Source: Spirochaetia bacterium (lineage in GTDB: Bacteria; Spirochaetota; Spirochaetia; Treponematales; Treponemataceae). Taken from it: DNA of 28,248 nt. Positions 13,472 to 21,923 of the stretch are shown here, one piece after another. The DNA lies in the NCBI GenBank assembly GCA_900769325.1, contig CAAGGF010000029.1:1-28248 (forward strand), read 5' to 3'. How positions within the stretch are numbered: position 1 is the first letter of the stretch; each line of letters opens with the position of its first letter. A program made the position numbers and the translations under genes. The notes under the pieces were generated by a model. It worked only from the letters and a program-made list of their open reading frames with translations. It did no database searches and had not been told where the DNA came from.

Positions 13472-16252
13472 ATGAAAAAAATATTTAATTCTTTTATCGC
13501 AATCTGTTCGCTCGTTTTTCTTTCATGCGGCGACTATCAAATTCCACAAAGCGTTTCCATAAAAACTGACGCAGATTACAATTTTTCAGTCGGAAGCATC
13601 GAGCAGGATTTATCTTCATTTTTAAACATAAAGACAATTTCTGAAAAACTCAATTCAAGCCTTGCTGGCGGAACTGAAAATGCGTTTTCAAGTTTTTCCG
13701 TTTACGATTACAGGCCTACAACCGACAACACAAACCCATCTCAAAAATTTCTTGCAGAAGTAAAACTCCAGGAAATTCCTGTCGACATTTCAGAATACCT
13801 TTCAAACATGGATATTTCCACGGCACTCACGGAACAATCATTTGAACAGGAATTCACAATTCCGTCTTTAAGCGTAGATTCGCTTTCTTCTGACATAGAT
13901 TTGCCGGATTTCAACAAAATTATTTCTTCGTCGGCAGAAATCGGTTTGCCACCAGATTTAAAAATTATAATCCCAGGGAATTTAAATGCAGAAATAGAAC
14001 CTTTCCCAATTGATATAAATGTTACTTCACCAGAATTTTCATCAATTTCTTTCTACGAAGGAAACCTTCAAGTTTCAATTATTACAGATGAAGAAGTATA
14101 CGGTTCCACAGTCGATGCAAAACTAGAACTTTTAGATTCAGACGGAAACTTAGTTTCACAAGCATCAAACACAATTACAAATCAGGCAACTTTTCCACTC
14201 CCAATTGCAGGAAAAACGCTCAAGCCAAAGATGAAACTCAAACTTTCTGGAAAACAATCTGGTGGAAAAGACTTAAATTTTCCAGAATATAAAATTCGCT
14301 GCATTTTTTCAGCAATAAAAATCAAAGAAATTATCGGTCTTAAAATGGATTTAGGCGAACAGGGGAATCTTTCAATCGACCAGAAAGTTTACATCGGAAC
14401 TGACGACACTTTTGTTTCATGCGTAATCGGCGAAGGCTCTCTTTCTGCAATCGCAAAAATCCCTGACACATGGACAGGAGTTTCTTCAGATTCAGATTTA
14501 ATAATCGAAGGCGCACTTAAAAAATCAGACGGAAATGCAATAACGGAAAGCGATTTTGACAAAAGCCAGGAAAAACCACCTTACATCCTAAACCGAACAT
14601 TGAATCTTCAAGGGCACACTTTTTCAAAAGAATCCGAAGCAATCAATGTAAAAGGAACTGTCAAAATCAAACTCGACGATGTAAACGGTGCAAATATCTA
14701 TCTTGAACAGGATACAACAGGCCTTAATAAAATCAAAGTCGATACAACATGCTCAATCACAGAAATTCAAAACATTACAATCGACACTGCAAAAGCCGGA
14801 ATTAAAGATAAACTGTCATTCAAAGACGAACAGCCGCTTCCGCCTGAAATTGCAACTTATGTAGACAATGTTATTCTTACAAAAGCCGGAATCGAAGGTT
14901 CTTACACAAACACTCTCCCGGAAGGAAACGATTTTTCAGTAGAATTTATTTCAAATTTCCTGTTTTCTTCAGCAGAACCAAAATCTCAAGTTTTCGAACA
15001 CGTAGAAAACCGTCCTTTAGACGAATCGCTTGTAAACACAACCGAAAATACAATAAAATTTTCTGAATCATCAAAAATCGACTACGCTTTCAATGTAAAA
15101 CTTCCTGGAGCAACTAAAGAACACCCGGAATACGCTCAGTTCAACAATGTAAAAATCGGCGAAACTTACAAAATCGCAATAAATGTAAAACCTGTTTTCG
15201 ACTGGAAAAGCATCACGATAAACACCGCCGCTTCGGAAATGCAGTTAAAGCAAAAAATCGAAACTGACTTTAATTTGAGCACGATGTTCAAAGAAATTTC
15301 TTCAAGTTTCGGCGATGATGAATTCTTCCAGAAAATCGAACTTACAAAAATGCCGCTTTACCTCTATTTTTCGTGCCCGAGCCAACTCGATGTGCTAAAA
15401 AACATTAAGTACAAAGGACTTTTAAAATTCGTCTGCGGAGAAGAAAAACTTTATGTTGTCGGAAGCGAAGAAAACGGCGTTGAAAAAGACGGAACCTTGC
15501 AATTCATTACAAATCAACCGCTTGAATTTAAAGATTCTTCGGAAGAAAGTCAGATTGTAATTTCAAACATTTCAAATTTTCCTTCAAGTTATTCCGGTGA
15601 TGTCGCAGATATGGTAAACAGCACAAAACATGTTCAAGATTCAAAACTCACCATCGAATACTGCCTTCGAATTTCAGATTCAAAAGACGAAGAGAAATCC
15701 CAGATTACAATTTCAAAAACTGACTTTGACAAAATCAAGGACGACAAATCGCCTTCAACAATTTCAATTTTTGCAAGAATCATAATTCCGCTTGAAATGA
15801 ATATCACAGAACAAATCGATTTAAACATAAACAAACTTGCAAATTTGAGCGAAGATTCAGATATTTTCAACAGAACTGAAGCACCTGATTTATCAGAAAT
15901 AATGAAATATGCACAAATCGTAGAATCGATGTCAGTTACATACAAATCTGACAACAGATTCTTCAATTATCAAAACGATTCTTCAAAATCTCTTCAGTTC
16001 ATTTTCGACACGGGAATGACAAACCTTACGACAAATGTCTACGGTGAAAAAGGCGACCTCAATTTAAAAAACGGAAAAATAACAGTAGTCTACGAAGACA
16101 TTAAAAAGATTCTTGAGCAATATCCGTTTACGCCAAAAATATCTGTAAGGCTTCCACAAGGAACTGTATATCTTCCGCAAGATCCAAGCATAAAAATCAG
16201 CTGCAGCATCGGACTTTCAACAAACGGAACTGTAAAACTTTTCGGAGAGTAA
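13472..16252 (+). CDS. Very large lipoprotein of unknown function
   Basis: 926 residues. A lipoprotein signal peptide MKKIFNSFIAICSLVFLSC has a spirochaete-type lipobox (FLSC) with the lipidated Cys19, so the mature protein should sit on a membrane facing the periplasm or surface. The rest is rich in Ser, Thr, Asp, Lys and alternating hydrophobic residues, as expected for beta-sandwich repeats (for example TVKIKLDDVNGANIYL and KISVRLPQGTVYLP). I recognise no catalytic motif and no named domain. The start has an excellent site (GGAGGAG, 3-4 bases, ATG). The stop is 4 bases before the next gene, whose ribosome site lies inside this gene's last codons, so the two are almost certainly made together. 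It could be a structural partner or anchor for the barrel encoded next (inference). Confidence 0.85.
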   Translation: MKKIFNSFIAICSLVFLSCGDYQIPQSVSIKTDADYNFSVGSIEQDLSSFLNIKTISEKLNSSLAGGTENAFSSFSVYDYRPTTDNTNPSQKFLAEVKLQEIPVDISEYLSNMDISTALTEQSFEQEFTIPSLSVDSLSSDIDLPDFNKIISSSAEIGLPPDLKIIIPGNLNAEIEPFPIDINVTSPEFSSISFYEGNLQVSIITDEEVYGSTVDAKLELLDSDGNLVSQASNTITNQATFPLPIAGKTLKPKMKLKLSGKQSGGKDLNFPEYKIRCIFSAIKIKEIIGLKMDLGEQGNLSIDQKVYIGTDDTFVSCVIGEGSLSAIAKIPDTWTGVSSDSDLIIEGALKKSDGNAITESDFDKSQEKPPYILNRTLNLQGHTFSKESEAINVKGTVKIKLDDVNGANIYLEQDTTGLNKIKVDTTCSITEIQNITIDTAKAGIKDKLSFKDEQPLPPEIATYVDNVILTKAGIEGSYTNTLPEGNDFSVEFISNFLFSSAEPKSQVFEHVENRPLDESLVNTTENTIKFSESSKIDYAFNVKLPGATKEHPEYAQFNNVKIGETYKIAINVKPVFDWKSITINTAASEMQLKQKIETDFNLSTMFKEISSSFGDDEFFQKIELTKMPLYLYFSCPSQLDVLKNIKYKGLLKFVCGEEKLYVVGSEENGVEKDGTLQFITNQPLEFKDSSEESQIVISNISNFPSSYSGDVADMVNSTKHVQDSKLTIEYCLRISDSKDEEKSQITISKTDFDKIKDDKSPSTISIFARIIIPLEMNITEQIDLNINKLANLSEDSDIFNRTEAPDLSEIMKYAQIVESMSVTYKSDNRFFNYQNDSSKSLQFIFDTGMTNLTTNVYGEKGDLNLKNGKITVVYEDIKKILEQYPFTPKISVRLPQGTVYLPQDPSIKISCSIGLSTNGTVKLFGE

Positions 16253-16256
16253 AATT

Positions 16257-17456
16257 ATGAAAAAATCAAAATTATTTATTGCAATCGTTTCAATTTTTAC
16301 AAGTGCAAATATTTTCGCTTACAACATAAATATTCCGCGTCGCATCGTTGAAGTCGGATTTGATGTTTCTGCCGGAATGAACAACAACTATTTTGCGGCA
16401 AAAGACATGCTCAAAAAAGACCTTGTTCTCGATTTTACTCAAATGTCAGAAACGCTTCCAAAACAAGGTCTTGATATAAACTTCAACTCAACAGAAAATT
16501 TCTTCATCGATTTAAATCTTTTGAACGGAATGCGTTTTAAACTTTCCCAGGGTCTTGAAGCCGACGGAATGATTACAATCGGAAAAGATTTGTTCGATTT
16601 TCTTTCAAAAGGTAACGCTCCAAACCAAACTCTCAATTTCGACGGAAATTTAACGGCAAGCCTTTTCATGTTCGTAGATTTAACTTACGGAATGAACATA
16701 AAAGAATGGCGTTTTGAAGTTTCACCGGCAGTTTACTTTCCGATTATGCACGCAAAATCAAAACAGCTTTCCGCAGAATTCAGAAACACAGAAGACGGAA
16801 CTATCGGTTTTGATGTAATTGCCGATGCCCAGATTTTTTCAATGCTGAATTTCGACGATTTGACATCAGGCTTACAAGGGCAGGCAGGTTTTGACTTAAC
16901 CGCTTCACTTGAAAGAAAAATTTTTAACACTCTTCAGGCACAGGCATTCTTACGCTGTCCGATTGTTCCGGGAAACATAACTTATTCAAAAGGAATGAAA
17001 TCCACAATGTCGTATCAGGACACAAAATTCCTTGACCTTGTAACCGGAAAAACAAGCACTGAACTTTCACAGAACACAGAATTCTATGATATCGCCAGCG
17101 AAAAATATCTTTTAAACCGCCCGCTTCATTCTGGTGTCCGCGTTGCATGGAGACCGTTTGGAAAATGGTGCACTTTCCGCGGAATGTTGGGATTCGGAGT
17201 TCGAGAACCGTTTACCGAAAGTGCAAAAGCCTATTTTGAATACGAACTTCAGGCAGATGTTCTTCTAATCGGAATTTTTGGATTCAATGCTTCATCTATT
17301 TACAAGAACCAGATTTTCACGAATGCCCTTACAGTTCAACTTAATTTCCGCGTAGTAGAACTCGATGTTGCAGTCGGCGTTCAGGGTTCAGACTTTTTCA
17401 AAAGTTTTGCAGGAACTGGAGCAGTTGCACAAGTCGCTTTAAAATTCGGTTTCTAA
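16257..17456 (+). CDS. Exported protein, candidate outer-membrane beta-barrel
   Basis: 399 residues with a Sec signal peptide MKKSKLFIAIVSIFTSANIFA, probably cleaved after Ala21. The mature chain lacks long hydrophobic helices but has many amphipathic strands with aromatic ends (LTASLFMFVDLTYGM, WRFEVSPAVYFPI, GVRVAWRPFGKWCTFRGMLGFGVR, YFEYELQADVLLIGIFGF). It ends VAQVALKFGF, a C-terminal Phe strand like the BamA recognition signal. This supports, but does not prove, an outer-membrane barrel; a periplasmic beta-rich protein is the alternative. It is 4 bases behind the lipoprotein gene (ribosome site GGAGAG) and is the last gene of the operon. No T-tailed terminator follows; the next 130 bases hold the dispersed dyad repeat. 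Confidence 0.72.
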   Translation: MKKSKLFIAIVSIFTSANIFAYNINIPRRIVEVGFDVSAGMNNNYFAAKDMLKKDLVLDFTQMSETLPKQGLDINFNSTENFFIDLNLLNGMRFKLSQGLEADGMITIGKDLFDFLSKGNAPNQTLNFDGNLTASLFMFVDLTYGMNIKEWRFEVSPAVYFPIMHAKSKQLSAEFRNTEDGTIGFDVIADAQIFSMLNFDDLTSGLQGQAGFDLTASLERKIFNTLQAQAFLRCPIVPGNITYSKGMKSTMSYQDTKFLDLVTGKTSTELSQNTEFYDIASEKYLLNRPLHSGVRVAWRPFGKWCTFRGMLGFGVREPFTESAKAYFEYELQADVLLIGIFGFNASSIYKNQIFTNALTVQLNFRVVELDVAVGVQGSDFFKSFAGTGAVAQVALKFGF

Positions 17457-17495
17457 AAATAAAAGAACACGCGGGGGAGATTGTCTAAAAACCAA

Positions 17496-17585
17496 TGTCA
17501 TTCTTAACTAGTTTCAGAATCTGTACTTTTATAGCCTATAGATCCCGAAACAAGTTCGGGATGACAAGTGATGTTCGGGATGACA
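17496..17585. repeat. Interspersed dyad repeat, locus 2
   Basis: Two 27-base arms, 17496-17522 (starts TGTCATTC, ends CAGAATCT) and 17540-17566 (starts AGATCCCG, ends GGGATGACA), are inverted copies with about six mismatches around a 17-base loop. A third partial copy GTTCGGGATGACA lies at 17573-17585. The family also occurs at 5678-5850. The hairpin follows the end of the envelope operon and may help end transcription or stabilise the mRNA, as REP elements do (inference). Confidence 0.75.
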
Positions 17586-17644
17586 AATTTTATTCTCAAC
17601 TAAAAGACTTTTTTTGAAACAACATTTCAAGTCCTGTCTATTTT

Positions 17645-17667
17645 TGACAAAAGCAGTTTTTTTGTCA
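17645..17667. promoter_or_regulatory. Palindrome next to the nfnA promoter
   Basis: TGACAAAA (17645-17652) and TTTTGTCA (17660-17667) are perfect inverted 8-bp arms with a 7-base spacer, ending immediately before the -35 box. The position suits a transcription-factor site; the factor is unknown. It does not match Rex or PerR consensus boxes. Confidence 0.4.
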
Positions 17668-17696
17668 TTGAAAAATAACTTAAAATAAAGTAAAAT
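17668..17696 (+). promoter_or_regulatory. Predicted promoter of nfnAB
   Basis: TTGAAA (17668-17673), 17 bases, TAAAAT (17691-17696). Each hexamer is near consensus. The start would be about 25 bases ahead of the nfnA ATG. Confidence 0.55.
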
Positions 17697-17728
17697 TCGG
17701 TTTATACCTTTAAAAGTTGAGGATTAGT

Positions 17729-18589
17729 ATGTTTAAAATTCTTGAAAAAAAGAAGCTGTCTGACATGTCAGCAACATGGTACATGAAGATAGCTGCTCCA
17801 GAAATCGCCCGCAATCGTAAAGCAGGTCAGTTTATTATTTTACAGGTTGACGCTGATTTTGGTGAACGCATTCCACTCACTATTGCAGATGCAAATGAAA
17901 AAGAAGGCTGGATTGCAATCGCTTTTCAGGCTGTTGGTGCAACTTCATATAAACTTTCACTTAAAAATCCTGGAGACGAACTTGCAGCACTTTTAGGTCC
18001 GCTCGGAAATCCTTCCGTAATCGAAAAAAAAGACGGTCCGGTTGTTGTAGTCGGTGGCGGATTCGGTGTTGCTCCGTGCTACCCTATCGTTCAGGCTCAT
18101 AAAGCAATCGGAAACAAAGTTATAGTTGTAATCGCTGCAAGAACAAAAGACCTTCTCATCTATGTCGATGAAATGAAGCAAATCGCAGACGAAGTAATCA
18201 TCATGACAGACGATGGTTCAGCCGGCCGACAGGGAGTTTCTACAGTTCCTTTAAAAGAAATGTGCGAATCTCAGTGTCCGCCTGCAGAAGTAATTGCCAT
18301 CGGACCTCCAATAATGATGAAATTCTGTGCACTTACAACAAAACCTTTCAATGTTCCAACAACAGTATCTTTAAATACGATTATGATTGACGGAACGGGA
18401 ATGTGCGGAGGATGCCGCGTTTCTATCGGCGGTGAAACAAAATTTGTATGCGTTGACGGTCCGGAATTTGATGCTCACAAAGTCGACTGGGACAATATGA
18501 TGATGCGAATGAAATCGTTTAAAGACCGCGAAACTGAAGATTTCCACAAATGCAAACTTCAGGCACAGGCCGATTCACTTGTAAAATAA
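17729..18589 (+). CDS. nfnA: NfnA, NADH-dependent ferredoxin:NADP+ oxidoreductase subunit alpha
   Basis: Small subunit of the cytosolic Nfn complex, which couples reduced ferredoxin and NADH to NADP+ reduction by flavin-based electron bifurcation. 286 residues. N-terminal FAD domain with ERIPLTIAD, a NAD-binding segment VVVGGGFGVAPCYPI near 110, and a C-terminal [2Fe-2S] site DGTGMCGGCRVSIGGETKFVC with Cys226, Cys229 and Cys241 and the preceding Asp that serves as the unusual ligand in Nfn. The ATG with GAGG 6 bases upstream is preferred over an in-frame TTG 12 bases earlier. It precedes nfnB by 36 bases. Similar proteins pair with glutamate synthase or act as sulfide dehydrogenase, but without a GltB gene here the Nfn reading is the better one. 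Confidence 0.87.
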   Translation: MFKILEKKKLSDMSATWYMKIAAPEIARNRKAGQFIILQVDADFGERIPLTIADANEKEGWIAIAFQAVGATSYKLSLKNPGDELAALLGPLGNPSVIEKKDGPVVVVGGGFGVAPCYPIVQAHKAIGNKVIVVIAARTKDLLIYVDEMKQIADEVIIMTDDGSAGRQGVSTVPLKEMCESQCPPAEVIAIGPPIMMKFCALTTKPFNVPTTVSLNTIMIDGTGMCGGCRVSIGGETKFVCVDGPEFDAHKVDWDNMMMRMKSFKDRETEDFHKCKLQAQADSLVK

Positions 18590-18625
18590 AATCCCTAAAC
18601 AAAATCTCTAAAAATAGAGGAACAA

Positions 18626-20110
18626 ATGGCACACAAAACAATAGAAGAATTAGATTTAATCGCAAAAAAAGAACTTGAAAAAATTCAAGGCAAAGAGCTT
18701 ACAAATAAAGACAGAATGGCAATTCCGCAAATGGAAATGCCTAGCAGGGAGCCAAAAGAGCGTGCACGACAAATGTCAGAAGTCGCTTTAGGTTACACAG
18801 AAGCACAGGCAGTTGTAGAAGCGTCTCGATGCCTTCAGTGTAAAAATATGCCTTGTATTGCAGGCTGCCCGGTCGGAGTAAAAATTCCGCAGTTTATCGC
18901 AAAAATCGCAGAAAAAGATTTCAAAGGCGCTGTAGACACAATCAAGGAAACTTCGCTTCTTCCTGCAATCTGCGGACGAGTCTGCCCTCAGGAAAAACAG
19001 TGTCAGGGTCAGTGTACGGTCGGAAAAGTTTTCAAATCAGCAGAAAAAGCCGTTTCTATCGGACGACTTGAAAGATTTGTCGCTGACTGGGAAAGAGAAA
19101 ACAACAAAGTTACAATGCCTGAAATAGCTAAAAAAACAGGTAAAAAAGTTGCCGTTATCGGAGCAGGTCCTGCAGGTCTTACAGTTGCAGCAGATTGTGC
19201 TCGCGCCGGTCACCAAGTTACAGTTTTTGAAGCATTCCACAAAGCCGGTGGAGTTATGATGTACGGAATTCCAGAATTCCGTCTTCCAAAGGCAATCGTT
19301 CAAAATGAAATCGACAATCTCAAAAAAATGGGCGTAGAATTTGACTTCAATTTCCTTGTAGGCAGAACAAACACTTTGGATCAGCTTCTTGAAGAAAAGA
19401 ATTTCGATGCCGCTTTTGTTGGAACTGGCGCTGGTCTTCCAAAATTTATGAAAATTCCTGGAGAAAATTTAATCGGAGTTTTCAGTGCAAACGAATATTT
19501 AACTCGCGCAAACCTTATGAAAGGCTACGATAAAGAACACGCAGCAACGCCTATATACGATGCAAAACATGTAGTAGTTTGTGGCGCTGGAAATGTTGCA
19601 ATGGACGCAGCAAGAATGGCATTCCGTCTTGGAGCCGAAGAAGTCGACATCGTTTACCGCAGAACAAGAGCTGAAATGCCTGCACGATTAGAAGAAATTG
19701 CCCACGCAGAAGAAGAAGGCGTTAATTTCAGATTCCTTGAAAATCCTGTAGAAGTATTGGGAAACAGCGAAGGCAAAGTTTGCGGCGTAAAAGTTCTCTC
19801 TTACGAACTTGGAGAACCAGATGCTTCCGGCAGACGAAGTCCTGTTCCAATTCCTGGCTCAGAACACGAAATTCCTTGTGATGCAATGATTGTCGCTTTA
19901 GGAAACGGCTCAAATCCGCTTCTTGTAAAAACGACTCCAGGTTTAAATCAGGATTCAAAAGGTCACATCTCTGTAGACGAAAAACAGCTTACAAGCAAGG
20001 CAAAAGTCTGGGCAGGCGGAGACATCGTTCTTGGTGCTGCAACAGTCATCCTTGCAATGGGTGAAGGCCGAAAAGCTGCAAGTGCAATAAACGAATACCT
20101 TGCAAAATAA
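18626..20110 (+). CDS. nfnB: NfnB, NADH-dependent ferredoxin:NADP+ oxidoreductase subunit beta (GltD-like)
   Basis: Large, bifurcating subunit. 494 residues. The N-terminal iron-sulfur region has Cys69, 72, 77, 81 (CLQCKNMPCIAGCPVG) and Cys116, 120, 126, 130 (CGRVCPQEKQCQGQC), suited to two [4Fe-4S] clusters. FAD motif GAGPAGL at 179-185, then GGVMMYGIPEFRLPK, the NADPH motif GAGNVAMDAARMAFRLGA near 318, VYRRTRAEMPAR, and a C-terminal GDIVLGAATVILAMGEGRKAA FAD segment. This matches GltD-type small subunits and Nfn beta; the adjacent nfnA decides for Nfn. The start has GAGG 5 bases upstream. In a fermentative anaerobe the pair would supply NADPH for biosynthesis. Confidence 0.88.
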   Translation: MAHKTIEELDLIAKKELEKIQGKELTNKDRMAIPQMEMPSREPKERARQMSEVALGYTEAQAVVEASRCLQCKNMPCIAGCPVGVKIPQFIAKIAEKDFKGAVDTIKETSLLPAICGRVCPQEKQCQGQCTVGKVFKSAEKAVSIGRLERFVADWERENNKVTMPEIAKKTGKKVAVIGAGPAGLTVAADCARAGHQVTVFEAFHKAGGVMMYGIPEFRLPKAIVQNEIDNLKKMGVEFDFNFLVGRTNTLDQLLEEKNFDAAFVGTGAGLPKFMKIPGENLIGVFSANEYLTRANLMKGYDKEHAATPIYDAKHVVVCGAGNVAMDAARMAFRLGAEEVDIVYRRTRAEMPARLEEIAHAEEEGVNFRFLENPVEVLGNSEGKVCGVKVLSYELGEPDASGRRSPVPIPGSEHEIPCDAMIVALGNGSNPLLVKTTPGLNQDSKGHISVDEKQLTSKAKVWAGGDIVLGAATVILAMGEGRKAASAINEYLAK

Positions 20111-20117
20111 ATCTAAT

Positions 20118-20158
20118 TCAAGTTCAAGGAAAAAAAATCCAAATCGCCTTGAACTTGA
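20118..20158. terminator. Inverted repeat between convergent genes, possible bidirectional terminator
   Basis: TCAAGTTCAAGG (20118-20129) and CCTTGAACTTGA (20147-20158) form a perfect 12-bp stem with a 17-base loop. It lies midway between the nfnB stop and the stop of the convergent dehydrogenase gene. The T-tracts on either side are short, so termination is plausible but not certain. Confidence 0.5.
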
Positions 20159-20170
20159 TTTAGAAAGCCG

Positions 20171-21148
20171 CTATATTTCGTTTTTACAATGGCCGGTTTT
20201 TTCACATTCCAGAATGTTGTTCACGGTTGTTTCTGCAATATTTGAAAGCGCTTCTTCCGTTAAAAATCCCTGATGCGAAGTGATAATTACATTCGGCATC
20301 GACAAAAGCCTTGCAAGAATGTCATCAGAAAGAATATGACCTGAAACATCATTAAAGAAAACTCCGGCTTCTTCTTCGTAAACATCAAGACACGCAGCAC
20401 CGATTTTCCGTTCTTTAATTCCTTCAAGAAGAGATTCTGCATCGATTAACGCACCGCGCGAAGTATTCAGAATTACAACGCCTTTTTTCATTTTTGAGAT
20501 GCTTTCTGAGTTTATAATATGATTTGTTTCTTCCGTAAGCGGACAATGAAGTGAAATTATATCGCTTTCTGAAAAAAGCCTTTCAAGCGTAACATATTCA
20601 AAGCCCTGTGCTTCAGAAGGAAATTTATCGTATGCAAGAATTTTCATTCCGAAGCCTTTACATATATCGATAAAAACCCGCCCGATTTTTCCAGTTCCGA
20701 TTACGCCGACAGTTTTACCGTGCAAGTCAAAACCAGTCAAATTATTCAGCGAAAAATTAAAATCCCTTGTTCTGATGTACGCTTTATGAATTCGCCTTAT
20801 TGAAGTCAGAAGAAGTGCCATCGCGTGTTCTGCAACTGCATACGGAGAATACGCTGGAACTCTGAAAATTTTAAATTTTCCGCGGCAATAATCTAAATCT
20901 ACATTATTAAAACCCGCACAGCGAAGTGCAATCATTTTTACACCGTATTCGTAAAGTTTTTCAAGCACTTCGCGATTTAAAATATCGTTTACAAAAACGC
21001 AGATTCCGTCAAAGCCCCGTGCAAGCTGAACTGTGTCTGGCGTAAGGCGGGTTTCAAAATATTTAAAAGAAAGACCGTCTTTTCCGTTATACTTGTCAAA
21101 AGAAGCAATATCGTACTGCTTTACATCAAAAAACGCAAATTTTTTCAT
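20171..21148 (-). CDS. D-2-hydroxyacid dehydrogenase, D-lactate dehydrogenase type
   Basis: NAD-dependent reduction of a 2-keto acid, most likely pyruvate to D-lactate, in the cytosol. 325 residues. NAD-binding VIGTGKIGR near 147, catalytic Arg in ILNTSRGALID near 226, Glu in DVYEEE near 258 and His in ITSHQGFLTEEAL near 290. The HQ-FLT-EAL form is the one seen in fermentative D-lactate dehydrogenases such as E. coli LdhA, rather than in glycerate or formate dehydrogenases. Start at 21148 with GGAGG 4 bases upstream; a longer frame start at 21187 has no such site. It stands alone, convergent with nfnB and divergent from the radical SAM gene. Exact substrate is inferred. Confidence 0.88.
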   Translation of the reverse strand: MKKFAFFDVKQYDIASFDKYNGKDGLSFKYFETRLTPDTVQLARGFDGICVFVNDILNREVLEKLYEYGVKMIALRCAGFNNVDLDYCRGKFKIFRVPAYSPYAVAEHAMALLLTSIRRIHKAYIRTRDFNFSLNNLTGFDLHGKTVGVIGTGKIGRVFIDICKGFGMKILAYDKFPSEAQGFEYVTLERLFSESDIISLHCPLTEETNHIINSESISKMKKGVVILNTSRGALIDAESLLEGIKERKIGAACLDVYEEEAGVFFNDVSGHILSDDILARLLSMPNVIITSHQGFLTEEALSNIAETTVNNILECEKTGHCKNEI

Positions 21149-21272
21149 AAAACCTCCGGAATTTAATAAAAAAATCGACTTATGCAATTTTTTCGAAATA
21201 AATAAAAATGAATAAAATCCGTAATACTTGGATATGATTATCTATTGTGATAAAATCAGAATCGGTGACAAG

Positions 21273-21896
21273 ATGAAAAAAGCAATGACAATTCTGTATT
21301 CCGTAAAAAACGCTCTTTACATCAATTTAACAAACAAATGCCCGTGTAACTGCACTTTCTGCATTCGAACAAGCAAAGAAAATGAGTTTCCTCACATCGA
21401 AACTTTATGGCTTTTAAAAGAACCTTCATTTGAAGAGATTCGTTCAGCATTAAAAGAAACAGACATCTCATCTTACAAAGAAATCGTATTCTGCGGCTAC
21501 GGCGAACCAACTGAAGCACTCGATGTTCTTTTAGAAACTGCGCGTTTTATCAAAGAAAATTATTCAATTTCCATAAGAATAAACACAAACGGTCTTGGAA
21601 ACCTCATCAACAAAAAAGACATAACGCCTTTATTTAAAGACCTAATCGATTCTGTTTCCATAAGTTTAAACTCAAGCAATCCGCAAATTTATCAGAACAC
21701 AGTCCGCCCGGTTTTCAAGGAAAAAGCGTTTCCTGCACTTTTAGAATTTGCAAAAAACGCAAAAAAATATGTCCCGGATGTAACTTTAACAACTGTCAGA
21801 ACTACAATTTCACAAGAAGACGAAGAAGAATGCCTGAAAATTGCACAATCGCTTGGAGTAAACTACAGAATCCGTGAATACGAACAAATCAAATAA
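21273..21896 (+). CDS. Small radical SAM protein, TatD-associated type
   Basis: 207 residues. A near N-terminal Cys23-x3-Cys27-x2-Cys30 (NKCPCNCTFCIR) binds the radical-SAM [4Fe-4S] cluster. The SAM-side motif is VFCGYGEPTE near 90, followed by RINTNGLGN and a strand SVSISLNS. The opening (TILYSVKNALYINLTNKCPCNCTFC) is like the compact family often encoded beside or fused to TatD nucleases, whose reaction is unknown. No tatD gene is in this window. I chose the ATG at 21273 because GGTGA lies 4 bases upstream; ATGs at 21285 and 21234 are alternatives. A weak promoter (TTGGAT, 17 bases, TAAAAT, ending near 21255) precedes it. The family assignment is from memory of the motif pattern. Confidence 0.78.
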   Translation: MKKAMTILYSVKNALYINLTNKCPCNCTFCIRTSKENEFPHIETLWLLKEPSFEEIRSALKETDISSYKEIVFCGYGEPTEALDVLLETARFIKENYSISIRINTNGLGNLINKKDITPLFKDLIDSVSISLNSSNPQIYQNTVRPVFKEKAFPALLEFAKNAKKYVPDVTLTTVRTTISQEDEEECLKIAQSLGVNYRIREYEQIK

Positions 21897-21923
21897 TCTC
21901 TAAAAGAATTCTTCACGCCTTCG

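Noticed and set aside
17600..17640. Terminator at GACTTTTTTTGAAACAACATTTCAAGTC
   Set aside because: The stem needs a bulge of several T and no T-run follows it.
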